Shown here: positions 1-9,962 of the stretch, piece by piece
Numbering within the stretch: position 1 is the stretch's first letter
Layout: each line of letters opens with the position of its first letter
Assembly (NCBI GenBank): GCA_947503965.1
Contig: CANNFU010000002.1
Coordinates: 513,958-577,957 of the forward strand
Reading direction: 5' to 3'
DNA: 64,000 nt
DNA from: an uncultured Paracoccaceae bacterium
GTDB taxonomy: Bacteria; Pseudomonadota; Alphaproteobacteria; Rhodobacterales; Rhodobacteraceae
Notes under the pieces: generated by a model
What the model saw: only the letters and a program-made list of their open reading frames with translations
Told to the model about the DNA's origin: nothing
Databases searched by the model: none
Program-made: the position numbers and the translations under genes

Positions 1-1
1 C

Positions 2-697
2 GTACAGGAAACCCGCCTTTACGATCCAGACAAGAACGAAACCCGGTCCATGCGGTCCAAGGAAGAAGCGCATGATTACCGCTACTTCCCCGATCCCGAT
101 CTGCTGCCGCTGGAGATCGAGCAAGGATGGGTTGACGATATCAAGGCATCGCTGCCGGAACTGCCAGATCAGAAAAAGGCACGTTTTATCAGCGACTTTG
201 GCTTGTCGGATTATGATGCATCGGTCCTGACCGCCGAGGTCGCGAATGCCACCTATTTCGAAAAGGTCGCCGAAGGACGCGACGGAAAGCTGGCTGCGAA
301 CTGGGTCATCAATGAATTGTTCGGGCGGTTGAAGAAAGAAGACCACACAATCGAGGACAGCCCTGTTTCGGCTGATCAACTGGGCGAGCTTATCGGCCTG
401 ATCAAATCGGGCGATATCTCGGGCAAGATCGCCAAGGAAGTCTTTGAAATCGCCTATACAACGGGCCGCAATCCGGCCGAGATCGTTGAGACCGAAGGCA
501 TGAAGCAGGTCACTGACACCGGCGCGATTGAGGCAGCGGTGGATGAGATCATTGCTGCCAACCCCGCACAGGTCGAAAAGGCGCAAGCGAACCCAAAACT
601 GGTCGGCTGGTTTGTCGGTCAGGTCATGAAGGCGACGGGCGGCAAGGCCAATCCGGCTGCAGTGAACCAAATCGTGTCAGCCAAGTTGGGTCTGTGA
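2..697 (+). CDS. gatB: Asp-tRNA(Asn)/Glu-tRNA(Gln) amidotransferase subunit B, 3' part
   Basis: This is the C-terminal 231 residues of GatB; the gene enters from beyond the left edge. GatB is the kinase subunit of the GatCAB amidotransferase, which converts mischarged Glu-tRNA(Gln) and Asp-tRNA(Asn) to Gln-tRNA and Asn-tRNA. The first residues visible contain the very conserved family stretch [20 protein letters not shown]. The remainder is the GatB/YqeY-type helical tail domain that contacts tRNA, with [13 protein letters not shown]. The reading frame is open from base 2 to the TGA at 695-697. Nothing suggests that the gene is broken. The family identification is firm; only the missing 5' part cannot be judged. 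Confidence 0.95.
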   Translation, partial: VQETRLYDPDKNETRSMRSKEEAHDYRYFPDPDLLPLEIEQGWVDDIKASLPELPDQKKARFISDFGLSDYDASVLTAEVANATYFEKVAEGRDGKLAANWVINELFGRLKKEDHTIEDSPVSADQLGELIGLIKSGDISGKIAKEVFEIAYTTGRNPAEIVETEGMKQVTDTGAIEAAVDEIIAANPAQVEKAQANPKLVGWFVGQVMKATGGKANPAAVNQIVSAKLGL

Positions 698-801
698 ACA
701 CGTTCAGGGGCCACGGCTGATTTTCGCGCTGCCGATCCGCAAATCCTTGGATTCGCGGCAGCAGTTTGATACACAGCTTTGGTGGTAACAGGGGTGACGC
801 A

Positions 802-1191
802 ATGTCATACGAATACAAAGTCGTGCCAGCACCAACGCGCGGGGTGAAGGCCAAAGGGATCAAATCCGCCGAAGATCGCTTTGCCCATGCGCTTGAGATG
901 GAAATGAACAACCTTGCCGCCGACGGGTGGGAGTATCTGCGCGCTGATACGCTGCCCAGCGAACAACGCGAGGGGCTGATTGGCAAGACCACTGTTTATC
1001 AGAACATGCTTGTGTTTCGTCGCCCTAAAAAAACCGCACAAGCCGCAGCACCTCAGCCTGTGTTGAAGGCGGAACCAACCGTCGCAAAACCGAAATCCGG
1101 TGAAGAGCGTTTGGCGGAAAAGAAAGAAGTCGCCGCACCGAAGCCTGTGAAGCCGGCGAAGCCGCCCTCATCTGATGTAGCAGCGGAATAA
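802..1191 (+). CDS. DUF4177 domain-containing protein
   Basis: A 129-residue protein. The N-terminal half (about residues 1-70) matches the small DUF4177 fold: YEYKVVPAP at the start, then NNLAADGWEYLRAD and a closing LVFRRP strand. The C-terminal half is a low-complexity tail rich in Ala, Pro and Lys, likely disordered. No enzymatic function is known for the family. I chose the ATG at 802 because a purine-rich AGGGGTG lies just upstream; an in-frame ATG at 766 would add 12 residues without a good ribosome site. The gene ends exactly one base before the stop of the convergent bolA gene. Confidence 0.8.
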   Translation: MSYEYKVVPAPTRGVKAKGIKSAEDRFAHALEMEMNNLAADGWEYLRADTLPSEQREGLIGKTTVYQNMLVFRRPKKTAQAAAPQPVLKAEPTVAKPKSGEERLAEKKEVAAPKPVKPAKPPSSDVAAE

Positions 1192-1443
1192 CTATGCGAT
1201 CTCAATCGCCAGCGCGTGAATACGACCGATAATGTCCGGCCCAAGGGCTGTGTGAATAGCCCGGTGTCGGGCAATGCGGGACAGATCGTCCAAAACAGGT
1301 GCTGCGATTTTGATGCGCCAATGGCTTTCGCCAGAGCCATCATCACCCGCATGGCCACTATGCAATGCGCTTTCGTTGATCACATCCAGCGATGTGGGCG
1401 CAAGTGTTCGTAAGGCGGTGCGAATTTCTGCCTCAAGTGTCAT
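1192..1443 (-). CDS. bolA: BolA family protein
   Basis: An 83-residue protein with the BolA/KH-like fold. The family pattern is visible: an N-terminal helix, then NESALHSGH, a short glycine-rich loop, and ESHWRIKI with the conserved histidine. The helix-turn region near residues 55-70 carries the RH found in BolA proteins. BolA-type proteins pair with monothiol glutaredoxins in Fe-S cluster handling, and some bind DNA. It is transcribed divergently from the J-domain gene that starts 66 bp away, so the two probably share a promoter region. Which BolA subgroup it belongs to cannot be decided from this window. Confidence 0.85.
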   Translation of the reverse strand: MTLEAEIRTALRTLAPTSLDVINESALHSGHAGDDGSGESHWRIKIAAPVLDDLSRIARHRAIHTALGPDIIGRIHALAIEIA

Positions 1444-1509
1444 TATTTTAGCCCTACCCTCTTCAATCTCTCGCCCAGCGGTTTAAAGTCTATCGGCCTG
1501 AACGGAAAG

Positions 1510-2157
1510 ATGAGTCGCGTCATGAAAAAAGATGATCCCTTTGGTTTTGACATGTCCGTGTCGAGTTCCAAGAAAAAGAACCCGCGCGGTCGTCGCGGGA
1601 TGTCTGGCGCGTCCGAGACATCGACCCGTGTCTGCGATCATGAGGGATGTCAGGAAGCGGGCAAGTATCGTGCGCCCAAATCGCCCGACGTGCTGGATGA
1701 TTATTTCTGGTTTTGCCAGCAGCATGTGCGCGAATACAATCTGAAGTGGAATTTCTTCGACAGCACGTCAGAGGCTGAACTGGCCGCGCAAATGGATCAG
1801 GATCGTGTCTGGGAACGCCCCACCAAGCCGTTCAAACGCACCGTGGAAGAGCGTGCATGGGCGCGTCTTGGCGTGGATGACCCGCATCAGGTGCTTGGCG
1901 CAAATGCAACCCAGAACCCCGGGCGAGGTGCCGCGACAGGCCGGAAACTGCCCCCCACCGAACGGCGTGCAATCGAGATCCTAGAGGCCAAGGATAATTG
2001 GTCAAAGCCTGAGATTCGCAAAGCCTATAAGGCACTGATCAAGGTTCTGCACCCCGACATGAATGGCGGCGACCGCAGCCAGGAAGAGCAGCTATCCGAG
2101 GTTGTCTGGGCGTGGGATCAGATCAAGGTCAGCCGGAATTTCCGCGAAAAAGACTAG
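1510..2157 (+). CDS. J-domain (DnaJ-like) protein
   Basis: A 215-residue cytoplasmic protein with a J domain at its C-terminus (about residues 150-210), unlike DnaJ where the domain is N-terminal. The diagnostic HPD triad is present in KVLHPDMNGG, preceded by the helix II sequence IRKAYKALIK. The N-terminal part has a pair of cysteines in CDHEGCQEAGKYRAPKSP and a later WFCQQHVREYN, which looks like a small metal-binding module. J proteins stimulate Hsp70 ATPase; the client here is unknown. The start could also be the ATG at 1522. A strong terminator follows the stop. Confidence 0.85.
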   Translation: MSRVMKKDDPFGFDMSVSSSKKKNPRGRRGMSGASETSTRVCDHEGCQEAGKYRAPKSPDVLDDYFWFCQQHVREYNLKWNFFDSTSEAELAAQMDQDRVWERPTKPFKRTVEERAWARLGVDDPHQVLGANATQNPGRGAATGRKLPPTERRAIEILEAKDNWSKPEIRKAYKALIKVLHPDMNGGDRSQEEQLSEVVWAWDQIKVSRNFREKD

Positions 2158-2174
2158 GGTCGGGTCGAAATGAA

Positions 2175-2207
2175 AGAAGGGTGCCGCCGCGAGGCTGCAC
2201 CCTTTTC
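2175..2207. terminator. Rho-independent terminator after the J-domain gene
   Basis: A perfect 8-bp stem (2177-2184 with 2197-2204, GGGTGC core) encloses a 12-base loop. T-rich DNA follows on the plus strand, and A-rich DNA precedes it, so it can serve both strands. It lies between the J-domain gene and the convergent membrane-protein gene. Confidence 0.75.
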
Positions 2208-2248
2208 TACGTGCTGACAAAATAATCAGCCGCGATTGTCTTTAACGG

Positions 2249-2788
2249 TTAGCTGCGTCTGTAAAGATTCTCTTGCGACAGCCGGCTCAGCTGGGTCACT
2301 GCACGTGCATGTCCGCGCGGCGATTCAAGAAGATCACGTTCGCGCCGTGCATCAAGCTTCAGCGCATGAATACCCATCATGCCAGCAAACCATGCAATCG
2401 CAAGCCAAGGCTTGGCGATAAATTCGGTCAGTAACAACACCGGCCCGTAAACGACGCCCAAAAGCGGATCGATCAGGATACCCGCGATCATGGCAGCCAT
2501 AATGCTAATCGCAACACTACCGACCAAGGCCCGCATAACGCCAAAGGTGCCTTCCATACCCATCCAGCCACGTGCCAGAGCCAGACTGATAGCACCGCTG
2601 ACGGCACCGGCAAAAATGATCCACTGACTGAACCAGGCGGTGCCTGACCAGATCAGACCTTCGCCGTTGACCCCGGACATGATCAGAATCGTCATGCCTG
2701 CAGTCATCGCGATGATTGCAGCATACGCCATGAGGGAAGATTTCTCCCCTCGACTCAAAGATATTCTTTCGAAAATACGCGCCGACAT
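2249..2788 (-). CDS. Polytopic membrane protein, function unknown
   Basis: A 179-residue protein with about four hydrophobic segments: AYAAIIAMTAGMTILIM, WIIFAGAVSGAISLALA, ALVGSVAISIMAAMIAGIL and FIAKPWLAIAWFAGMMGIHAL. It ends in a charged Arg-rich cytoplasmic tail. I do not recognise a named family. The ATG at 2788 is preferred over the one at 2800 because a run of six G bases sits at ribosome-site distance. It is probably an inner-membrane protein of unknown role. Confidence 0.6.
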   Translation of the reverse strand: MSARIFERISLSRGEKSSLMAYAAIIAMTAGMTILIMSGVNGEGLIWSGTAWFSQWIIFAGAVSGAISLALARGWMGMEGTFGVMRALVGSVAISIMAAMIAGILIDPLLGVVYGPVLLLTEFIAKPWLAIAWFAGMMGIHALKLDARRERDLLESPRGHARAVTQLSRLSQENLYRRS

Positions 2789-3072
2789 TGCGCCCCCCAT
2801 ACCAACAGTTAATAACGAATATGTCGCAAAATTTATGCGACGGATCAGTGCGAAAACTCACAAGTCTTCAATTAAATACTGACAAATTTGTGCCATATTT
2901 CGCCTAGCCCGGCAATAGAAAAACGGCGGGAAACCGCCTATCAGAAGCTAAACGCAAGATATCGTTATATATTTTCTCACACAACTTTTACGAGAATTGT
3001 GTTCTTATTGTTAATCATTTATCAACAATCATGTTTTCGCTCGGCAAAGGCCATGAAAACCGTCGTTTTTTC

Positions 3073-3531
3073 CTAAGCTGACACGAAGATAAGACTCACC
3101 CCGTTCAAGCAGTGTCGTTTGCCCGTCGGACGTGGGCCGTCATCAAAGATATGCCCAAGATGGCTACCACAGCGACGGCAATGGACCTCGGTGCGCACGC
3201 TCAGCAGCTTGCGGTCCGGCTTGGTACCGATCGCGTTGGGCAGGCTTTCATAAAAGCTCGGCCAGCCCGTTCGGCTGTCATATTTGGCCTCGGACGCATA
3301 AAGCGGCAGATCACAGCCACGACATATATAAGTGCCGGGCGCATAGTTCTTATCAAGTGGTGAGCTTCCTGCCCGCTCTGTCCCCTCTTGCCGCATCACA
3401 CGATATTCCAAATCCGTCAGCATGGCGCGCCACTCTGCATCTGTGCGCGTGATCTCGAACGTTTGGGCACGCAGGGCGATGGGCGCGACCAAAAGGGCAA
3501 GGGTTGAAAGGGCAAATTGACGGCGGTTCAT
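3073..3531 (-). CDS. msrB: Exported peptide-methionine (R)-S-oxide reductase
   Basis: A 152-residue MsrB, which reduces methionine-R-sulfoxide in proteins. The protein begins with NRRQFALSTLALLVAPIALRAQ-like residues: a twin-arginine motif and a hydrophobic segment, so a Tat-exported, periplasmic enzyme is likely. Two CxxC pairs (CRGC and CRRC) are the structural zinc site. GWPSFY is the family signature, and the catalytic cysteine lies in GKRHCLNGVSL near the C-terminus. The ATG at 3531 has AGGAG at 8 bases; an in-frame GTG at 3540 has none. It is divergent from cobS. Confidence 0.9.
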   Translation of the reverse strand: MNRRQFALSTLALLVAPIALRAQTFEITRTDAEWRAMLTDLEYRVMRQEGTERAGSSPLDKNYAPGTYICRGCDLPLYASEAKYDSRTGWPSFYESLPNAIGTKPDRKLLSVRTEVHCRRCGSHLGHIFDDGPRPTGKRHCLNGVSLIFVSA

Positions 3532-3743
3532 CGTAAGCACTCCTGACTGTTACGGTCACTGCTAACAGGGCCCTTTGTCGTTCGCCTAATAAAACCGCAC
3601 CAACGCACGGTGATGTGAGCAGCGGTGAGCGCCGCCTCCGATCCACAAAACAATCCCGGCGGCACCCCTTCCCCTTGCAGCGGACAGCGTTATGTTGCAT
3701 GCCCGAACACGATAAATGTGACACCACGATAAGGGCAGCAGTC

Positions 3744-4730
3744 ATGGCCGACGGAACGACCGATATGCAGGCGAAACCGACAGAAGAAATCTCGGTCCGC
3801 GAGGTTTTCGGCATCGACAGCGATATGAAGATCAAAGGTTTCGCCGATCGGTCAGATCGGGTGCCTGACATTGACAGCACCTACAAGTTTGATCCTGACA
3901 CGACCCTCGCGATTCTGGCTGGCTTTGGCTACAACCGGCGCGTGATGATCCAGGGCTATCACGGCACCGGCAAATCGACGCATATTGAACAGGTTGCCGC
4001 CCGCCTGAACTGGCCTTGTGTGCGCGTGAACCTGGACAGCCACATCAGCCGGATCGATCTGATCGGCAAGGACGCGATCAAGCTGCGCGATGGCGTGCAG
4101 GTGACAGAGTTTCATGAAGGCATCCTGCCCTGGGCGCTGCGCAACCCTGTGGCCATCGTGTTCGACGAATATGATGCGGGCCGGGCCGATGTGATGTTCG
4201 TCATTCAGCGCGTGCTGGAACATGACGGCAAACTGACTCTGATGGATCAGAATGAGATCATCACCCCCAACCCATATTTCCGCCTGTTCGCGACAGCGAA
4301 CACCGTAGGTTTGGGCGATACGACCGGCCTTTATCATGGTACACAGCAGATCAACCAGGCGCAGATGGACCGCTGGTCACTTGTCGCCACACTGAATTAT
4401 CTCAGCCATGATGCAGAGGCCGCGATCATCCTGTCGAAATCCCCGCATTTCAACACGGAGAAAGGGCGCAAGACTATCAGCCAGATGGTAACTGTCGCCG
4501 ATCTGACCCGAACGGCCTTCATGAATGGTGATCTGAGCACGGTGATGTCGCCGCGCACAGTGCTGGCCTGGGCCGAGAATACACGCATATTCAACGATGT
4601 GGGCTATGCGTTCCGGTTATCGTTCCTGAACAAGTGTGACGAGCTGGAGCGTCAAACCGTGGCCGAGTTCTATCAGCGCTGTTTCGATGAGGAACTGCCC
4701 GAGAGTGCGGCAAGCCTTAGTCTCGGCTGA
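3744..4730 (+). CDS. cobS: Cobaltochelatase subunit CobS (AAA+ ATPase)
   Basis: A 328-residue MoxR/AAA+ ATPase. CobS forms a chaperone-like complex with CobT that drives ATP-dependent cobalt insertion into hydrogenobyrinic a,c-diamide by CobN, the aerobic cobalamin route. The family N-terminus [18 protein letters not shown] is intact. Walker A is GYHGTGKST, Walker B is [10 protein letters not shown], and sensor 1 is [10 protein letters not shown]. The frame stays open further 5' but the ATG at 3744 gives the canonical N-terminus. cobT follows about 1.5 kb downstream on the same strand, with three small genes in between. I see no cobalamin riboswitch in the 200 bp upstream. Confidence 0.92.
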   Translation: MADGTTDMQAKPTEEISVREVFGIDSDMKIKGFADRSDRVPDIDSTYKFDPDTTLAILAGFGYNRRVMIQGYHGTGKSTHIEQVAARLNWPCVRVNLDSHISRIDLIGKDAIKLRDGVQVTEFHEGILPWALRNPVAIVFDEYDAGRADVMFVIQRVLEHDGKLTLMDQNEIITPNPYFRLFATANTVGLGDTTGLYHGTQQINQAQMDRWSLVATLNYLSHDAEAAIILSKSPHFNTEKGRKTISQMVTVADLTRTAFMNGDLSTVMSPRTVLAWAENTRIFNDVGYAFRLSFLNKCDELERQTVAEFYQRCFDEELPESAASLSLG

Positions 4731-4834
4731 CCCTTAGCGCCATTCCGACTGGGTTGACTTAACGTAAATTTGCTCTGCAATAGTCCCGTTTCGGTCATAT
4801 TCTCGGCAGAATACATTCGCATGCTGTTTGCGTT

Positions 4835-5224
4835 ATGTATCGAGTTTGCCTGTTAGTCCTTTGTTTGATCACAACGCATTTGGCCGTTCCGGCACAGGCG
4901 CAATCCAGTGATCCGGACGCACAGCTCAGGACATTTGCAGCCTGTGTCGGACGTCTTTCCGCTGTCGCAGAGTATGAATGGAACACCATTGGCGTCATCT
5001 CTTCGGAGACCGCGCAAAAACGTACTGCCGTTGTGGAAATCGTTGCCGCAATCATCCCGGCCGAAAAATCGCGTGATGTATTGTATTGGCGAAACGCCGC
5101 AAAACAGGCGCAATGGAACCTGTTAAGCCGGGCCGCATCAGCACGGGATCAGGCCGAGGCAAATTGGGCAATGCAACAGGCCGCACAGTTTGAAAACGCC
5201 TGCGCCTCCCTTCTGACGCTGTGA
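4835..5224 (+). CDS. Small secreted protein, first of a tandem paralogous pair
   Basis: A 129-residue protein with a clear Sec signal peptide (LLVLCLITTHLAVPAQAQ, likely cut after AQA). The mature part is mostly helical. It carries the motif FAACVGRLSA followed by EYEW, a middle VLYWRNAAKQAQ and a single cysteine near the C-terminus (ENACASLL). The next gene has the same motifs in the same order, so the two are tandem duplicates. I do not recognise a named family. The two conserved cysteines suggest one disulfide in the periplasm. The gene lies between cobS and cobT, but no link to cobalt chelation can be shown. Confidence 0.7.
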   Translation: MYRVCLLVLCLITTHLAVPAQAQSSDPDAQLRTFAACVGRLSAVAEYEWNTIGVISSETAQKRTAVVEIVAAIIPAEKSRDVLYWRNAAKQAQWNLLSRAASARDQAEANWAMQQAAQFENACASLLTL

Positions 5225-5299
5225 TCACGCAACAGATTGTTCTTGAACTGCCGTATTGATTAGCGATTATTTAGGCATCATGCTGCAAATATGGGCGCA

Positions 5300-5686
5300 A
5301 TGAAAACCCTTACCCTTTATGCAGCACTGTGTACCGCAAGCGTCACAGCCCACGGCGCACCCTTGATGGCGTCCAACAACAACCAACTGCAGCATTTCGC
5401 AACATGCGCCGGCCGGCTGTCTGCGCAGATGGAATTCCAATGGATGTTCGATGGCCCTGCCTCTGAACAGACTGCCTTGCAACGCGCCGCCATGATCGAC
5501 CTGATTGATGCTGTCATGGACCCCAATGATGGGCGCACCGTGCTGCACTGGCGCATCTCGGCCAAGCTGGCACAGTCGGCGCTGCTGACCCGCGCGACCT
5601 TTAACAATGACGCCACTGACGCGGCCTGGGCCGCACGAACCGCCGCGCGCCTGACCAACGAATGTACCGCATTGATCCTCAGCTGA
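5300..5686 (+). CDS. Small secreted protein, second of a tandem paralogous pair
   Basis: A 128-residue paralogue of the preceding gene. The signal peptide is MKTLTLYAALCTASVTAHGA. Shared features, in order, are FATCAGRLSA with EFQW, then VLHWRISAKLAQ, then a C-terminal cysteine in TNECTALI. The cysteine positions match those of the first copy while much of the rest has diverged, so the duplication is not recent. A start at 5291 would add three residues. The function is unknown; a periplasmic protein with one disulfide is likely. Confidence 0.7.
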   Translation: MKTLTLYAALCTASVTAHGAPLMASNNNQLQHFATCAGRLSAQMEFQWMFDGPASEQTALQRAAMIDLIDAVMDPNDGRTVLHWRISAKLAQSALLTRATFNNDATDAAWAARTAARLTNECTALILS

Positions 5687-5790
5687 CGCAACAACCTGCA
5701 ATGGGCCTTGCCTGAATTTTTACAATCGCCATAATCTGGTCTGCTTTGCGCGCAATGTAACGGCAACGCAGATGATTATCGGAGCTGATT

Positions 5791-6156
5791 ATGAAGATGA
5801 AAATTGGGACAGAGTTGCCCGCTGATTATGTGGTCACACATGAGGATCTGGCAGAAACTGTGGCGGCATTGATCGGGCATGCCCTTTTGCCGCTCTTTGC
5901 CGAAAACATGCCCGAAGATGCGGCCAAGGCCAATGTCGAAGGTATCCTGACCGAACTGGCCTATCTGTTCGACGAAGGCGAAATCCAACTTGGCGGCAAA
6001 ACTTATCGCCCCCGATTGGCGTTTGTTGATGAAACAGGCATGACCTTGCCCGGTGTTGCCGCACTCAATAACTTCCACGAACTGGTCGCGGACCCCTTCG
6101 ATATCGCGCCCGAAGCGAATATCACCTTCGAAGAACCCGAATTCGAAGAAGACTGA
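5791..6156 (+). CDS. Small acidic protein of unknown function
   Basis: A 121-residue soluble, acidic protein ending in a run of Glu and Asp (EEPEFEED). No signal peptide, membrane segment or catalytic motif is evident. GGAG lies six bases before the ATG at 5791, which supports this start. It is 64 bp upstream of cobT on the same strand, so it may be co-transcribed with it. I do not recognise the family. Confidence 0.65.
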   Translation: MKMKIGTELPADYVVTHEDLAETVAALIGHALLPLFAENMPEDAAKANVEGILTELAYLFDEGEIQLGGKTYRPRLAFVDETGMTLPGVAALNNFHELVADPFDIAPEANITFEEPEFEED

Positions 6157-6220
6157 CCCGCAGCCTCTGGTCAATGACACCGCCGGGTTCTAGTTTGCAG
6201 GGCAGCAAAGGACCAAGGCG

Positions 6221-8101
6221 ATGAATAAACCATCAGACAACCCCGCCGACCCGTTCAAAAAGGCGCTGGCCGAGGCGACCAAGGTCATGGCGGATGATCC
6301 GGAATTGTCGATCACCTACTCGGTTGATCCCGCCGGACAAACGGCTGAGACGATCCGCCTGCCGCAGGTCAGCCGCCGCATGACCCGTGACGAGGTGCTG
6401 CTGGCCCGCGGCACGGCGGACGCATTCGCACTGCGCCACAAATTCCACGACCCGAAAGTATCCGCCCGCTATATGCCGCAAGGCCAGATGGCGCAGGATC
6501 TGTACGAAGCGATGGAAACCGCCCGGATCGAGGCCGTGGGCGCACAATACATGCCCGGAACCGCCGGAAATATTGACGCCAAGATCGGCACTGACGCGAT
6601 GCGCAAAGGCTATGATCAAATCAGCCAGGCGTCCGACGCGCCTTTGGCGGTTGCTGCGGGCTATCTGATCCGGCATCTGGCGACTGGCCGCGACCTGCCA
6701 AAAGGCGCGGATAACGTGATGGAGCTGTGGCGCGGGTTCATCGAGGATCATTGTGGCGGCACGCTCGAAAACCTGACCGATACGCTGAACGACCAACAGG
6801 CCTTTGCCAAATTCGCACGGCAATTGATCAGCGATATGGGCTATGGTGACCAGCTGGGTGATGACCCCGACAGCCTTGATGACGAACAGGACGAGGAAGC
6901 CGAGGAAAGCCAGGACGACAATCAGGACGAACCTGACAGCACCGGCCAAGACGACAGTGACGGCGAAGAGGCGGAGGGATCGCCCGAACAAAGCCAGGAA
7001 CAGCAACAGGATGCCAGCCAGGCGCAGGTCAGCATGGATGATCAGGCTGACGCCGAAATGGGCGAAGAGGCCGAGATGCCCGAAGGTGAAGCCCCGCTGG
7101 AGCCGCCTGCCCCGCAGCCTGTGTCAGATGCTGATCCCGATTACAAAGTCTCAACCACCGAATTCGACGAAGAGGTATCGGCGGAAGACCTTGCCGAGCC
7201 GGTAGAGCTGGAACGTCTGCGTGCCTATCTTGATCAGCAGTTGGAACCGCTGAAAGGTGCTGTGTCCCGGCTGGCCAACAAATTGCAGCGTCGGTTGCAG
7301 GCACAACAGAACCGATCATGGGAGTTTGACCGCGAAGAAGGGATTCTGGATGCCGGGAGACTGGCGCGCATCGTCGCCTCGCCAACTACACCGTTATCGT
7401 TCAAGGTCGAAAAGGACACCGATTTCCGCGATACGGTTGTAACCATGCTGCTGGATAACTCCGGCTCAATGCGGGGCCGCCCGATTTCCATCGCGGCAAT
7501 CTGTGCCGATGTGATGGCACGCACGCTGGAGCGATGCGACGTCAAGGTCGAGATCCTCGGGTTTACGACAAAGGCATGGAAAGGCGGGCAATCGCGTGAA
7601 AAATGGCTGGCCGAGGGGCGCAGCGCCACGCCCGGTCGCCTGAACGACCTGCGTCATATCATCTATAAATCAGCCGATGCGCCGTGGCGCCGGACCCGCC
7701 CCAATCTGGGCCTGATGATGAAAGAGGGGCTGCTGAAGGAAAACATCGACGGTGAGGCGCTAGAATGGGCGCACAGGCGACTGGTTGCCCGGCAAGAGCA
7801 ACGCAAGGTTCTGATGGTGATCTCGGATGGGGCGCCGGTGGACGATTCAACTTTGTCCGTTAACCCGGCCAATTATCTGGAAAAACACCTGCGCGACGTG
7901 ATCGAAATGGTCGAGAAACGCAAAGCTGTGGAACTGGTGGCCATCGGGATCGGCCATGATGTGACACGCTATTATGAGCGGGCGGTGACCATCACGGATG
8001 TCGAACAGCTCGCCGGTGCAATGACCGAACAATTGGCAAGCCTTTTCGATACCGATCCGCGCAAGCGCGCCCGCGTCCTGGGGATGCGAAAGGCGGGCTG
8101 A
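6221..8101 (+). CDS. cobT: Cobaltochelatase subunit CobT (VWA domain)
   Basis: A 626-residue CobT, partner of CobS in the aerobic CobNST cobaltochelatase. The N-terminal region (1-220) is the CobT-specific domain. Residues about 215-330 are a long Asp/Glu/Gln-rich acidic linker typical of the family. The C-terminal third is a von Willebrand A domain whose metal-ion-dependent adhesion site is seen as [10 protein letters not shown], with a later ISDGAP. The catalytic CobN subunit is not in this window. GGACCAAGGCG lies upstream of the ATG. Full length for the family, no damage seen. Confidence 0.93.
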   Translation: MNKPSDNPADPFKKALAEATKVMADDPELSITYSVDPAGQTAETIRLPQVSRRMTRDEVLLARGTADAFALRHKFHDPKVSARYMPQGQMAQDLYEAMETARIEAVGAQYMPGTAGNIDAKIGTDAMRKGYDQISQASDAPLAVAAGYLIRHLATGRDLPKGADNVMELWRGFIEDHCGGTLENLTDTLNDQQAFAKFARQLISDMGYGDQLGDDPDSLDDEQDEEAEESQDDNQDEPDSTGQDDSDGEEAEGSPEQSQEQQQDASQAQVSMDDQADAEMGEEAEMPEGEAPLEPPAPQPVSDADPDYKVSTTEFDEEVSAEDLAEPVELERLRAYLDQQLEPLKGAVSRLANKLQRRLQAQQNRSWEFDREEGILDAGRLARIVASPTTPLSFKVEKDTDFRDTVVTMLLDNSGSMRGRPISIAAICADVMARTLERCDVKVEILGFTTKAWKGGQSREKWLAEGRSATPGRLNDLRHIIYKSADAPWRRTRPNLGLMMKEGLLKENIDGEALEWAHRRLVARQEQRKVLMVISDGAPVDDSTLSVNPANYLEKHLRDVIEMVEKRKAVELVAIGIGHDVTRYYERAVTITDVEQLAGAMTEQLASLFDTDPRKRARVLGMRKAG

Positions 8102-8105
8102 GTGG

Positions 8106-8130
8106 TCACAAATTTCCAGAAATTTGTTTT
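8106..8130 (+). terminator. Possible weak terminator after cobT
   Basis: A perfect but AT-rich 8-bp stem (8108-8115 with 8120-8127) with a 4-base loop is followed directly by TTT. The low GC content makes it a weak candidate. Confidence 0.35.
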
Positions 8131-8177
8131 CCCGCAGCGACGCTCTGACCGGATACAAAAGACATAAAGGATCGCAG

Positions 8178-9962
8178 ATGTTTCAGACATTTGAGGCGCA
8201 ATCTTCACCTGATCAGGGCCCGCCGCGGTTGGCAGCTTTGCGGCTGCTGATGGCACAGCAGGGCCTTGATGGTTTTCTTGTCCCGCGTGCTGATGCGCAT
8301 CAGGGCGAATATGTGGCCGACCGTGATGCCCGGCTTGAATGGTTGACGGGCTTTTCCGGCTCTGCCGGGTTCTGTGCCGTATTGGGCGATATCGCTGGTA
8401 TCTTCATTGATGGCCGTTACCGCGTTCAGGTCCGGGCCGAGGTTGCTGCAGACTTCACGCCTGTTCACTGGCCGGAAGAAAAGCTGTCCGATTGGCTGAA
8501 AACACAGCGTCCCGATGGTGGTGTCGTGGCTTTTGATCCGTGGCTGCATACGGTCGCCGAGATCAAAGAGCTGCGCGATGCATTGCGTGATATTGAACTG
8601 CGCCCTTCGGACAACCTTGTCGACGCCATTTGGACTGATCAACCGGCCGCGCCCGATGCCGCCTTCTTTGCCCATCCACTGGAACACGCAGGCGAGCATC
8701 ATGACGACAAGCGCGCGCGGCTGGCACACGATCTGAAAGGCAAGGCTGCGATCATCACCCTGCCTGATAGCATCGCCTGGCTGTTGAACATCCGCGGTGC
8801 GGATATCCAACGCAATCCGGTGCCGCATGCCTTTGCGATCTTGCATACAGACGGGTCCGTTGATCTGTTCGCTGGTCCCGGTAAGGCACGCGATGTGATG
8901 GATCATCTTGGCGCCGACATCCACGTGCATGATGACAGTGGGTTCCTGGACGCAGTCGGCAAACTGGGTGGGCCGGTACAGCTTGATCCGAAATCCTGCC
9001 CTGAAATCATCGCAACCACCTTGCATCAGGCAGGTACCGAGGTGATCGAGGCCCGCGACCCGTGTGTTCTGCCCAAGGCACGCAAGAACGCCGTCGAAAT
9101 CGCCGGGGCCAAGGCTGCCCATGAACGTGACGGGGTTGCCATGGTCCAGTTTCTTGCTTGGTTGGATGCAGAGGCGCCAAAGGGACAGCTGACCGAAATT
9201 GACGTTGTCACGGCGCTGGAAGGGTTCCGCGCCAAAACAAATGCTTTGCGCGATATCAGCTTTGATACGATCAGCGGGTCTGGTCCGAACGGGGCCATCG
9301 TGCATTACCGTGTCAGTGACAAGACAAACCGCGCTGTTGGTCAGAACGAATTGCTGCTGGTCGATAGCGGCGGCCAATATGTCGATGGCACCACTGACAT
9401 CACCCGCACAATTGCGATCGGCACACCCACAGATGAACAGCGCGCCTGCTACACACGCGTTCTACAGGGGATGATTGCGATCAGCCGGGTGCGTTTTCCC
9501 AAAGGTGTTGGTGGGCAGCATCTGGATGCGCTGGCCCGCGCACCGCTTTGGATGGCCGGGATGGACTACGACCATGGCACCGGACATGGTGTCGGCAGTT
9601 ACCTTTGCGTCCACGAAGGTCCACAAAGCCTGTCACGCCGGTCGGAGATCGCGCTGGAAGCGGGCATGTTCCTGTCCAACGAACCCGGCTATTACCGCGA
9701 GGGCGCATTTGGCATCCGGATCGAAAACCTGATCGTTGTGGTCGCCGCGCCGCCCATTCCCGGCGGTGATGACCGCAAGATGCTGCGTTTCGATACGCTG
9801 ACCTTTGTCCCGCTTGACCGGCGCCTGATCGACACCTCGTTATTGTCGTCGGCAGAACGGGACTGGATTGATCAGTATCATGCCACTACACTGTCGCTTC
9901 TTGGGCCACGTCTGGACGGTCCGACGACAGCTTGGTTGCGTGCCGCTTGCGCACCGCTTTGA
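8178..9962 (+). CDS. pepP: Aminopeptidase P family metallopeptidase
   Basis: A 594-residue, three-domain aminopeptidase P (Xaa-Pro aminopeptidase), which removes the N-terminal residue from peptides with Pro in the second position. Two creatinase-like N-terminal domains are followed by the pita-bread catalytic domain. The dinuclear metal ligands are visible in order: Asp in LLLVDSGGQY and TTDITRT, His in HGTGHGVGS, Glu in LSNEPGYY and Glu in IRIENLIVV. The length fits the long eukaryote-like form of the family. The start at 8178 follows AAAGGA. No signal peptide, so cytoplasmic. Confidence 0.88.
   Translation: MFQTFEAQSSPDQGPPRLAALRLLMAQQGLDGFLVPRADAHQGEYVADRDARLEWLTGFSGSAGFCAVLGDIAGIFIDGRYRVQVRAEVAADFTPVHWPEEKLSDWLKTQRPDGGVVAFDPWLHTVAEIKELRDALRDIELRPSDNLVDAIWTDQPAAPDAAFFAHPLEHAGEHHDDKRARLAHDLKGKAAIITLPDSIAWLLNIRGADIQRNPVPHAFAILHTDGSVDLFAGPGKARDVMDHLGADIHVHDDSGFLDAVGKLGGPVQLDPKSCPEIIATTLHQAGTEVIEARDPCVLPKARKNAVEIAGAKAAHERDGVAMVQFLAWLDAEAPKGQLTEIDVVTALEGFRAKTNALRDISFDTISGSGPNGAIVHYRVSDKTNRAVGQNELLLVDSGGQYVDGTTDITRTIAIGTPTDEQRACYTRVLQGMIAISRVRFPKGVGGQHLDALARAPLWMAGMDYDHGTGHGVGSYLCVHEGPQSLSRRSEIALEAGMFLSNEPGYYREGAFGIRIENLIVVVAAPPIPGGDDRKMLRFDTLTFVPLDRRLIDTSLLSSAERDWIDQYHATTLSLLGPRLDGPTTAWLRAACAPL

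Noticed and set aside
2888..3076. 62-codon plus-strand frame between the membrane protein and msrB
   Set aside because: AT-rich intergenic DNA with low-quality codons and no homology.
3541..3743. Cobalamin riboswitch upstream of cobS
   Set aside because: The conserved B12-box and compact core of such riboswitches are not found.
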